Positions 42,045 through 50,204 of a DNA stretch of 64,000 nucleotides are shown here, piece by piece. The DNA is from CBDBLK01 sp965243145. GTDB taxonomy: Bacteria; Bdellovibrionota; Bacteriovoracia; Bacteriovoracales; Bacteriovoracaceae. The notes under the pieces are model-generated. The model saw nothing but the letters and a program-made list of their open reading frames with translations, was not told the DNA's origin and ran no database searches. The position numbers were made by a program, and so were the translations under genes. Within the stretch, counting starts at the first letter, position 1. Every line of letters starts with the position of its first letter. The stretch covers positions 1,550,001-1,614,000 of the forward strand of contig CBDEUB010000002.1 of the NCBI GenBank assembly GCA_965243145.1, in the 5' to 3' direction.

Positions 42045-42878
42045 TTATCCAAGGAGTTTCAAAGCAACCTTAGTCGAATTATTGGCCTGGGCCAAAACAG
42101 AAATACCAGATGCTTCTAACACATTAGAACGAGTTAAATTGGCCGTTTCACGAGCAACATCTGTATCCCGAATTTGAGAATTTGCACTTGAGAGATTTTC
42201 AGATTTAATCTCAAGGTGGTTGACCGTGGACTGCAACCTATTTTGAAGAGCACCCAACATCGCTCTATTTGAATTAACCTGTGAAATAGCATCATCAATT
42301 CTTGACAAATTGCTTTGGGCCTCAGATTTAGTTAGTACACCTAAATCTCTAATTCCCAAATCATCAACTCTAGCACTGGTATCCTGGGGCCGATAAGAAA
42401 TTCTGTCATTTTCTTTTACATTAGAAATACCCACCTGAAAATCCAAGGTACTACCACTGCCACTCAACAATTGTTTACTATTAAAATTTGTTGATGTTGC
42501 AATTCTCTCAACTTCTCCTTTAAGTTGTTGAAATTCCATATCAGAAAAAGTCCTCTCACTATTTCCTATGGTATCCGAGGCGGCCTGAATCGAAAGTTCT
42601 CTCAAGCGAATAAGGATATTATTCACCTCATTCAACCCTCCTTCCGCTGTTTGGATAACAGAAATGCCATCACCTGCATTTCTAGTCGCTTGCTGAGAAC
42701 TGCGGATTTGCGACTTTAATTGTTCACTAATGGCCAGGCCAGCAGCATCGTCGCCCGCATTGTTAATACGGCTACCTGATGATAGTCTTTGAAAACTTCG
42801 CGTTTGATCGTCTTTAATAATCCCGAGACTTCTTTGTGCGGATAGAGACTGGATGTTGGTGGCAATTCGTAAGCTCAT
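42045..42878 (-). CDS. fliC: flagellin
   Basis: This is a 277-residue filament protein. Conserved ends MSLRIATNIQSLSAQRSLGI, then RLSSGSRINNAGDDAAGLAI, and the C-terminal LTRSNVLEASGISVLAQANN then VALKLLG form D0/D1. The central D2/D3 region is nearly absent. It is expressed from a sigma-28-type promoter. ATG 42878 follows AGGAGG. Confidence 0.95.
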   Translation of the reverse strand: MSLRIATNIQSLSAQRSLGIIKDDQTRSFQRLSSGSRINNAGDDAAGLAISEQLKSQIRSSQQATRNAGDGISVIQTAEGGLNEVNNILIRLRELSIQAASDTIGNSERTFSDMEFQQLKGEVERIATSTNFNSKQLLSGSGSTLDFQVGISNVKENDRISYRPQDTSARVDDLGIRDLGVLTKSEAQSNLSRIDDAISQVNSNRAMLGALQNRLQSTVNHLEIKSENLSSANSQIRDTDVARETANLTRSNVLEASGISVLAQANNSTKVALKLLG

Positions 42879-42937
42879 GCTTTCCTCCTCAAATCATCAT
42901 ATGACCTCCTTGTTTTTTTATTGTTAATACTGGTTTT

Positions 42938-42955
42938 CCATACGGCCTTGTATGG
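42938..42955 (-). promoter_or_regulatory. leader hairpin of the flagellin mRNA
   Basis: CCATAC (42938-42943) and GTATGG (42950-42955) form a 6-bp stem with a 6-nt loop inside the leader, between the promoter and the ribosome binding site. Confidence 0.4.
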
Positions 42956-42992
42956 ATTTAACTTGCAAGACTCTTCAGTCGTTACAAAAAAA

Positions 42993-43019
42993 GTATCGGG
43001 AATGTATCATTATACTTTA
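42993..43019 (-). promoter_or_regulatory. sigma-28 (FliA-type) promoter of flagellin
   Basis: On the minus strand TAAA (complement of 43016-43019) and CCCGATAC (complement of 42993-43000) are 15 bp apart, matching TAAA-N15-GCCGATAA with 6 of 8 in the -10. It is about 115 nt upstream of the flagellin start. Confidence 0.7.
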
Positions 43020-43088
43020 AAGAAAATTTTAAAATTTTCTTCAATTCAAAACCAATGAAAAAGTTTAAGTCAAATACTGTCTTTCAAA

Positions 43089-43559
43089 TCATAAATCTGA
43101 CTTTTCTCCTCGTATTTTTTCAACAATATTCGTCGTTGAATAACCCTTTATAAAAGTCAGGTTATGAACACTTCCACCATAATCCAAAACAAATTGAGAA
43201 CCGACTATTTGACTCAACTCCCAATCACCTCCTTTGACAAGCACATTGGGCCTAATTTGCTTAATCAATTCAAGAGGAGTTTCCTCATTAAAAATTTCGA
43301 TGAAATCAACGGCCTTTAAATTATCAAGTACATATTTGCGATCTTTTTCAGAGTTAATAGGCCTTTCCTTACCTTTGATTTTTCTTATAGAACTATCAGA
43401 ATTTAATCCAACAAAAAGAATATCCCCCAAGGATTTTGCCTGATTAAGATAACAGATATGTCCTTTGTGAAGAATATCAAAACAACCATTAGTAAAAACT
43501 ATGACTTTTCCTTCTACTTTCCTTAGAAAAGTATTTGCCTCTTCAGATAATAAAAACAT
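43089..43559 (-). CDS. rfaE2: heptose-1-phosphate adenylyltransferase (RfaE2-like)
   Basis: This is a 156-residue cytidylyltransferase-fold protein. FTNGCFDILHKGHICYL contains the HxGH site, and VLVKGGDW and YSTTNIVEKI complete the RfaE domain II signature. It activates heptose for LPS inner core (family role). A separate kinase domain (RfaE1) is not nearby. Confidence 0.88.
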   Translation of the reverse strand: MFLLSEEANTFLRKVEGKVIVFTNGCFDILHKGHICYLNQAKSLGDILFVGLNSDSSIRKIKGKERPINSEKDRKYVLDNLKAVDFIEIFNEETPLELIKQIRPNVLVKGGDWELSQIVGSQFVLDYGGSVHNLTFIKGYSTTNIVEKIRGEKSDL

Positions 43560-43560
43560 T

Positions 43561-44331
43561 TTAAACTTTTACGAGTTTTGTATGGGAGGCCTTTCCTTGA
43601 AAATCAACAAGAAAAGGAAGGCCAAAAAGAATAAAACTCAGCAAGGTAACAAATGATCGGCAAAAGTTCTGTTGTAAGTTAGTTGTCTTAAAGTCTTTAG
43701 TACCTACTGACCTGAGTCCTATAATACGCTTCCCAGGCGTCCCACCGGAATCGAGCAATGTAAAATAAAACAAAAATATACTGATACCAAGCAAACTAAA
43801 ATAAGGCCAAAACTGAAACCAAAACACTCGCAATACTTTCCATTCGTAAGGAATACCCGCAATAAGAGTGAAGGCCATTATCATGCCGGAATAAACACCT
43901 AACAAGACAACAACATCAATAAAAAAAGCACAAAATTGATCTACTTCTCCCACCTCTCTAAGTTTATTCTCCTGAAGTTCACGAGTTTTATTTAATCTTT
44001 TATGATCTGAAAAAGAAGAATGGAAAACTTGCTGTTGGGGATGTCTGCGAACTAGAGTAGGTTCCAAAGGTTTAGTATGCCTCATTTCAGAAAGTTTTTT
44101 TAAAGGGACTTGGGGATATAAGTTATTTTGTTGCGTTGAGGCCGATATTTGATTTAAGGCCGTTTCAGTTCTTTTTGGGGAAAATTGAGCGACTGATTTC
44201 TTTTTCTTAACAGAATGAAGGCCTAGTCCTTGTGTAAGTGGGCCTAACTCATAATTTTCTAAATCAAATTCATCTAAGTCGAGTTTCATTTTTGGCCTTT
44301 GCTTGGCATCGCTATGATTTAATCTTTCCAT
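43561..44331 (-). CDS. RDD-family membrane protein
   Basis: This is a 256-residue protein. About 125 charged, probably cytoplasmic residues precede the RDD domain, which begins VGEVDQFCAFFIDVVVLL, continues through three to four hydrophobic segments and includes LDSGGTPGKRIIGLR, the domain signature. Function is unknown. It directly precedes rfaE2. Confidence 0.75.
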   Translation of the reverse strand: MERLNHSDAKQRPKMKLDLDEFDLENYELGPLTQGLGLHSVKKKKSVAQFSPKRTETALNQISASTQQNNLYPQVPLKKLSEMRHTKPLEPTLVRRHPQQQVFHSSFSDHKRLNKTRELQENKLREVGEVDQFCAFFIDVVVLLGVYSGMIMAFTLIAGIPYEWKVLRVFWFQFWPYFSLLGISIFLFYFTLLDSGGTPGKRIIGLRSVGTKDFKTTNLQQNFCRSFVTLLSFILFGLPFLVDFQGKASHTKLVKV

Positions 44332-44365
44332 TTTGTCATCTCCTCAAAAAATTAAGATCATGGCC

Positions 44366-45121
44366 CTAGCAAGGTAATGCTCCTCTTCCATTTTGGCATA
44401 ATTCATGAGACTCGTCTAAGTTGACTTTCAAAAGCGAATATAAGTAACCAAAACCCACTGGAACAGCAGTCACTGTTTTTAATATGGGAGTAGAAAGAGA
44501 TAGCGCGGAGCATCCTTTCAAGTTGAAAAAGAACTTTTCCTCATCAATACTAAACCCACCTTCTGGGCCAACGACAAATCCTATACGATTTAAAGAGGCC
44601 ATCTGGGAAGGAGCGGCCGCTTTTACCGATTTATGTGCGGTCATAAAAAAAAGAGGATAGGAATATTCATTTAAACTTGTAAAAATATCTTGAACGACAC
44701 AAATTTCTGGGAAAAAAGGGCCATTTGATTGAAGAAGAGCACTCTTCACTATTCGATCAAAATGAGACGATGACCGATACATATAAGAACTATGCTGCCC
44801 TTCAAATATATATATATTCTCTATCCCTAGCTGAGTGGCAATACGAAAAATCTCTGCAAGATACTCTTTCTTAGGACACCCCAGGAAAAGGTCAATGTGA
44901 TATTGTCTACGATGATTCTTAATAGATTCTACAATAACATTTGCATTTTTTTTATCAAGCCTGATTAACTTGGCCATTCCTATCGCACCTTTTCCATTAA
45001 GGACAAAAACTCCTGTACCCAAATGAAGTTTCAAAACATTTTTTAAGTGGTGAATCTGATCTAATGATAGTGATAGAGTATCACCAACATTAAATTCTCC
45101 CTCAAAAAATACGGCCCTCAT
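44366..45121 (-). CDS. rsmE: 16S rRNA m3U1498 methyltransferase RsmE
   Basis: This is a 251-residue SPOUT methyltransferase. FVVGPEGGFSIDEEKFF and the knot segment LSLSTPILKTVTAVPVGFGY are typical. It methylates U1498 of 16S rRNA. It faces rnj, with overlapping divergent promoters between them. Confidence 0.88.
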   Translation of the reverse strand: MRAVFFEGEFNVGDTLSLSLDQIHHLKNVLKLHLGTGVFVLNGKGAIGMAKLIRLDKKNANVIVESIKNHRRQYHIDLFLGCPKKEYLAEIFRIATQLGIENIYIFEGQHSSYMYRSSSHFDRIVKSALLQSNGPFFPEICVVQDIFTSLNEYSYPLFFMTAHKSVKAAAPSQMASLNRIGFVVGPEGGFSIDEEKFFFNLKGCSALSLSTPILKTVTAVPVGFGYLYSLLKVNLDESHELCQNGRGALPC

Positions 45122-45151
45122 TGAAATACCTCACAAAAATCAAATTTTTAT

Positions 45152-45181
45152 TTGACACTAACTCTGTCAATGGCATATTTT
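45152..45181. promoter_or_regulatory. overlapping divergent promoters of rsmE and rnj
   Basis: TTGACA (45152-45157), 18-bp spacer and TATTTT (45176-45181) form a forward promoter. TTGACA-N7-TGTCAA is also a palindrome, giving a second -35 on the minus strand (complement of 45165-45170) for rsmE. The two promoters would compete or be co-regulated. Confidence 0.5.
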
Positions 45182-45304
45182 TGGCCAAATTTATCGCTTT
45201 TTTGTTCAAATAACAAGACAAATAGGCCTTTTAGGGGTTTATCATCAGAAAAAATATTGCTAAATTAAACAAGAAAAATTTAAATCTTTTTTGTTGGTAT
45301 AGTA

Positions 45305-46906
45305 ATGGCATCTCAAATGAAAATAACTCCACTGGGAGGTCTAGGCCAAATTGGCTCAAACACAATCCTTGTTGAAACAAAATCTACGCGTATTTTAATT
45401 GATTCGGGTATTTTGTTCCCTTACGATTCATGCTTTAACATTAACTACTTAATACCCCATTTTTATCATATTGAAAGGCCACAGGCCCTCATTATTACCC
45501 ATGGACATGAAGATCATATAGGTGCCGTTGTACATTTAATAAAACACTTTCCTGGCCTCACTATCTACACTCCTGCATTTGCCGCCGCTCTCATTAAAAA
45601 AAAATTTGAATATTCAAACATTCGCACTCCTATGAATATTTATGGCAAAGGCCACACCCTTACATTTGGAGAATTAACTATAAACCCCATCCATGTCAAT
45701 CATTCTATTCCTCAAACCTATGGACTTCTTATCAAGGCCTTCGACGATGCCATCTTTTATGTTAGTGATTTCAAAATCGATCGAAACAGTCCCTACGAAG
45801 GCCCTTTTGATTTCAAGAGATTAAAGGCCCTTATCAAAAATGCAAAACGCAAAATTCTCATGGCCGATTCGACCAATATTACTTCAAAAAATCTGAATAC
45901 TCCTGGAGAAGGAGAACTTATACCACATTTTCAAGAACTCATGGCATCTCATTTTCAGAGAGTTTTTGTTACAACCTTTTCTTCCAACATTCATCGTATT
46001 CAAACTATTGTAGACACTTCAAAGGCGGCAAAAAGAAAAATTGTGGCCTACGGAAGGGCGATAAATTCATATTCTAAAATTGCAGAAGAACTTGGCCTAC
46101 TCAAAAATTGGAGTTCAACTGTTCATGATGTCGAAGAAATCGACTTAGAAAAAGAAAGACTGACTATTATTATCTCCGGCTGCCAAGGAAATTTTCGATC
46201 AGCACTGCACAGAGTGGCCACCGGCGCTGATCCCCATTTTAGGCCTGATAAAAAGGATCTCTTTATTTTTTCGAGTAAGGCCATCCCTGGAAATGAAAAA
46301 ATCATTGGGCTTATGATTAATGATCTCACCCGTTCAGGTGCCGAAATTATAACAGAAAATGATAGATTAGTGCATGTTTCTGGCCACCCGGGAAAACTTG
46401 ATCTGCTTGAACTTTATCAAACAATGGAACCTCAAATTCTGGTTCCAATTCACGGGGAAGTTCATTTTTTGCATCAACATGCTCGTTATTTTTCAGAACA
46501 GTTCCCTGGCCGAGAAGTCCATGTCTTACTCAATCATCAAAGCCTCATTCTAGGAAATCAAATTTCATTAATCAAAAACGAAGAAAGGCCTCCCGTATTA
46601 ATACATGGAGCGGGATTAAAAATTGAAAAAGACAAAATTCGCCAAAGGAGACAAATGGCCCAGGCAGGTGCTATTTTTTGCAGTCTTAACGAAAATGACC
46701 TGATCTTAACACCACTTGGCCTTCCAGAATCCTTTATAGAATCTCATCTCGAAAAAATGAAAAAATTTGTTCTCAGTAAAACTGCCAAGAATAAAGGCCG
46801 TTGTCCCTTGCCAGAAGCTACCCGTATTGAAATAAGAAGATATTGTCAAGATCATTTGGGATACCGGCCTGTCGTCATTATCCACGAAACAAATTCAGAC
46901 CTCTAA
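45305..46906 (+). CDS. rnj: ribonuclease J
   Basis: This is a 533-residue endo/5'-exoribonuclease. The beta-lactamase core holds ITHGHEDHIGAV (H66, H68, D70, H71), YVSDFKID and VFVTTFSSNIHRIQ (beta-CASP). SGHPGKLDLLELYQ and VPIHGEVHFLHQHA follow, then the C-terminal region. ATG 45305. Confidence 0.93.
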   Translation: MASQMKITPLGGLGQIGSNTILVETKSTRILIDSGILFPYDSCFNINYLIPHFYHIERPQALIITHGHEDHIGAVVHLIKHFPGLTIYTPAFAAALIKKKFEYSNIRTPMNIYGKGHTLTFGELTINPIHVNHSIPQTYGLLIKAFDDAIFYVSDFKIDRNSPYEGPFDFKRLKALIKNAKRKILMADSTNITSKNLNTPGEGELIPHFQELMASHFQRVFVTTFSSNIHRIQTIVDTSKAAKRKIVAYGRAINSYSKIAEELGLLKNWSSTVHDVEEIDLEKERLTIIISGCQGNFRSALHRVATGADPHFRPDKKDLFIFSSKAIPGNEKIIGLMINDLTRSGAEIITENDRLVHVSGHPGKLDLLELYQTMEPQILVPIHGEVHFLHQHARYFSEQFPGREVHVLLNHQSLILGNQISLIKNEERPPVLIHGAGLKIEKDKIRQRRQMAQAGAIFCSLNENDLILTPLGLPESFIESHLEKMKKFVLSKTAKNKGRCPLPEATRIEIRRYCQDHLGYRPVVIIHETNSDL

Positions 46907-46907
46907 A

Positions 46908-49010
46908 TTATTGGCCACCAAACACTTTTGTAACCCCGTTTATAATTCGATCAATCTCACCATCATTTAAAGCAGGATAAAGCGGAAGGGTTATGGCAGA
47001 ACGATAATATGAAAGTGCATTTTTATAATCTGCTTTTGGCACAGGTATTTTTTGCAAATAAAATGGCTGTAGAGGTATGGGGATATAGTGAACATTTGGC
47101 ACAATATCTTCTTGTTTAAGGCGTTTAAAAAGACTTGGCCTACTTTCTCTCAAAGCAAGGTGATCCACCGTAGCAACATAGATATGATTGCTACTCAAGT
47201 GACGAGTTTCCCTTTGTAGAATTTTCAAATATTTTAAATTTCCAAAAGCATCATCATACTTTTGTGCAATTTCACGCCTTCTCTTAATCAACTTATCAAG
47301 ACGCTTCATTTGAGATAGGCCCAAAGCACACTGGATGTCAGTAATGCGATAGTTAAATCCCAAATTTTGCATTTCGTAGTACCATGAATTCAATTCATCG
47401 CCGGTATAGGCCTCTTTATTATTTTGAAAATGAGTTTTGCTCTTAGTGATGCCATGACTCCTAAGTTTGATAAGCTGGCCATAAACATCTTTATCGTTAG
47501 TTGTTATAATGCAACCTTCTCCAGTAGTAATATTTTTAACTGGATGAAAAGAAAATCCACTCATCAGAGAATGAATGCAAGACCCCACCAATTCCCCTGT
47601 AGAATACTGGCCTCCCAACGCATGGGCCGCATCTTCAATAATAATGGCCCCATATTTATCCGCTATTTTTTTAAGGGCCAACATATCACAGGGACTTCCT
47701 GCAAAATGAACAGGGATAATGGCCTTAACATTTCCCAGCTCACGGCATTTTTTTTCGACATTTTCAGGATCAAGATTGAGAGTTTCCAAATTGACATCAG
47801 CGAATGCCGGATCAGCACCGACATATAGAGCACAATTAGAACTTGCCACAAAAGAAAGGGGGGAAGTGATCACACTATCTCCTGGCCCCACACCTGCGGC
47901 CAAACAGGCCAGATGAAGGCCACTGGTGCAATTGCAAACGGAAACCGCATATTTCGCCCCTACATAATTGGCCACTGCTCTTTCAAATTCCGCGGCCTTC
48001 GGCCCTTGTGTGAGAAATGGCCCTTTCAAAGTTTTCATCACTGAAAGAATATCGTCGTCATCAATCGACTGTTTTCCGTAATGAATAGGGAAAACTCTTT
48101 TTGGGAAACAAACGAAATCCCTCCTCAACTCTTCTTGCTGCTTCAATTTATCGAGTCCCGCTTCTATTGAAAGATCAACATCACTCAAGAGAGATTTTAA
48201 CTTTCTATTTGACAAAGACATATCAAAAGGCCTTGTTTCCAAATGCTCTAAACTTTTAATTGATATTGTTTTGATAAGGTCTTTATCGAGATTAAATATT
48301 TCAGCGATTTTTATTCCGAAGTCGTATTTAGACAGGCGGTCATCTCCAACGACATTGACAATCCCTTCGATATTTTTTTTCACTAGGTTATACAAACATT
48401 CTGCCAAAGTATCAATAAAAATGGGGGTGTAAAAAACATCATTAAAAAGCGAGACAACATTGCCTTGCCTTAAATTGTTGATGACAAAATCACTAAAAGA
48501 TTTACCATTTTCGTTTCCCCAACCAAAAAAATTGCTTCTTATAATTAAGGCATCGGGATAAAGTTTTTTGACTTCATATTCGGCCATTAATTTAGTTAGA
48601 GAATAGTAGTTCAAAGGAATTTCAATAGATGTTTCATGCGACATGGCCTCTGAAGATTTGGAAAAATGATCCGTAGAAATATGTACGAATTGAGGTGTAT
48701 ATTTTTTAGCAATTTGAGCAACATGACGAGCCGTAAGAACATTGGAACTGTAGGCCTCAAAGCGATTTTTTTCGCATTGTTCAATATCGACCATCCCCGC
48801 AGTGTGAATGATCAAATCTGGCCTTATTTCCCCAACGGCCTTATCGAGTTTTTCAATATCTTCTAAATCTACGGCGTAAGCATGAGTTCCCGCGATTTCA
48901 ACCGGGTTGCGACGATAAAATAAGTGGATATTCCACTCCGAACACAATTTTAGGGCCAAATTCGTCCCTAAAAATCCACTTCCCCCCGTAATAACAACTT
49001 TCTTTATCAC
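46908..49010 (-). CDS. fusion of an RmlD-like sugar reductase and a PseC/DegT aminotransferase
   Basis: This is a 700-residue protein made of two usually separate enzymes. Residues 1 to about 300 form an NAD(P)-dependent short-chain reductase (TGGSGFLGTNLALKLC, then YYSLTKLMAEYEVK with YxxxK). From about 310 it is a PLP aminotransferase (SGFSFHPVKNITTGEG with the Lys near 494; PLSFVASSNCALYVG; NYRITDIQCALGLSQMKRLD), closest to PseC-type UDP-4-amino-sugar transaminases. One continuous frame, ending 46908. It probably makes an aminosugar for surface glycans, together with the dehydratase opposite. Confidence 0.85.
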   Translation of the reverse strand: MIKKVVITGGSGFLGTNLALKLCSEWNIHLFYRRNPVEIAGTHAYAVDLEDIEKLDKAVGEIRPDLIIHTAGMVDIEQCEKNRFEAYSSNVLTARHVAQIAKKYTPQFVHISTDHFSKSSEAMSHETSIEIPLNYYSLTKLMAEYEVKKLYPDALIIRSNFFGWGNENGKSFSDFVINNLRQGNVVSLFNDVFYTPIFIDTLAECLYNLVKKNIEGIVNVVGDDRLSKYDFGIKIAEIFNLDKDLIKTISIKSLEHLETRPFDMSLSNRKLKSLLSDVDLSIEAGLDKLKQQEELRRDFVCFPKRVFPIHYGKQSIDDDDILSVMKTLKGPFLTQGPKAAEFERAVANYVGAKYAVSVCNCTSGLHLACLAAGVGPGDSVITSPLSFVASSNCALYVGADPAFADVNLETLNLDPENVEKKCRELGNVKAIIPVHFAGSPCDMLALKKIADKYGAIIIEDAAHALGGQYSTGELVGSCIHSLMSGFSFHPVKNITTGEGCIITTNDKDVYGQLIKLRSHGITKSKTHFQNNKEAYTGDELNSWYYEMQNLGFNYRITDIQCALGLSQMKRLDKLIKRRREIAQKYDDAFGNLKYLKILQRETRHLSSNHIYVATVDHLALRESRPSLFKRLKQEDIVPNVHYIPIPLQPFYLQKIPVPKADYKNALSYYRSAITLPLYPALNDGEIDRIINGVTKVFGGQ

Positions 49011-49144
49011 CTGCTCAACCTATAGAAAATGAGCGATGACGCAAGACTTTGTGCAAAAAAAGAAGTAGAATTTGTGAAGAATTGCCACCCTCCATAATGC
49101 GGTTTAGATTAGGCCAAATGGGCAAAAACGATTGAGAGGAGACC

Positions 49145-50203
49145 ATGATTTTCCAAAATAAAAATATTCTTATAACGGGTGGAACGGGATCGATGGGCAG
49201 CATGTTCATCCACAGAGTTCTCAGTGGAGAAGAGGGAACTCCCCGCAAAGTTGTTGTTCTAAGTCGGGATGAGGCCAAACAACACAATCTAAGAGTGAAT
49301 TACCTTTCCAGAATTATGGGAGAAGACGAAGCGGTTTATAATAATTTCAAAAATACTTTGGAGTTCCATATTGGCGATGTCAGGTCTTACCAAGACTTGT
49401 GCAAGGCCCTTCACGGGATCGACATTGTTGTCAACGCTGCGGCACTTAAACAAGTTCCAACCTGTGAATACTTCCCCCATCAGGCCATTTTGACCAACTG
49501 CCTAGGAGCATCAAATATCGTCCAGGCCATACGGGAGCACCAATTTCCAGTGGAAACCGTTATAGGGATTAGCACTGATAAGGCCTCTAAACCAGTCAAT
49601 GTCATGGGCATGACCAAGGCCATTCAAGAAAGAATTTTTACTTCGGCCAATATCCTTAACCAACAAACCCGTTTCATTTGTGTCCGCTATGGAAATGTTA
49701 TGGCATCAAGAGGAAGTGTCATTCCTCTCTTCCACAAACAGATCGCTTGCGGAGGCCCCGTAACCATCACTCTTCCTGAAATGTCTCGTTTTTTATTGAC
49801 CTTGAACGATGCTGTTGAAACCGTTTTCAATGCTATTAAACACGCTGAACCGGGAGAAACTTTTGTCCCCACCGCTCCTTCTGCAACGGTCGAAAATATT
49901 GCTAAGGCCCTCATTGGCAACAAAGACATTGAAATAAAAATTGGAGGAATAAGGCCTGGAGAAAAAATCCATGAGATTTTAATCAGTGAAGAAGAAATCC
50001 ACCATACTGTAAAAAAAGGCCGTTATTATGCCATCAGATCAATGCTGCCTGAACTTCGAGGTGAACTCTCTGAACCATCTCCCTTAAAAAAGGAAATGAG
50101 TTCGGCCGACTATATTCTTTCACTAGAAAAAACCAGGCAGCTTTTAGAGAAACACCACCTATTAGAAATTGATCAAAACTCTGGGAAAGAACTCCTGCTT
50201 TAA
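49145..50203 (+). CDS. UDP-GlcNAc 4,6-dehydratase (CapD/WbpM-like short form)
   Basis: This is a 352-residue soluble protein without membrane segments. TGGTGSMGSMFIHRVLSGE binds NAD(P), and the C-terminal RPGEKIHEILISEEE is typical of CapD/WbpM-type dehydratases. The catalytic STDKASKPVNVMGMTK has Met where PseB/FlaA1 has Tyr (YxxxK), so it follows the WbpM pattern. ATG 49145 follows GAGGAGA. It is divergent from the fusion and followed, after one base, by an ABC exporter. Confidence 0.87.
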   Translation: MIFQNKNILITGGTGSMGSMFIHRVLSGEEGTPRKVVVLSRDEAKQHNLRVNYLSRIMGEDEAVYNNFKNTLEFHIGDVRSYQDLCKALHGIDIVVNAAALKQVPTCEYFPHQAILTNCLGASNIVQAIREHQFPVETVIGISTDKASKPVNVMGMTKAIQERIFTSANILNQQTRFICVRYGNVMASRGSVIPLFHKQIACGGPVTITLPEMSRFLLTLNDAVETVFNAIKHAEPGETFVPTAPSATVENIAKALIGNKDIEIKIGGIRPGEKIHEILISEEEIHHTVKKGRYYAIRSMLPELRGELSEPSPLKKEMSSADYILSLEKTRQLLEKHHLLEIDQNSGKELLL

Positions 50204-50204
50204 A

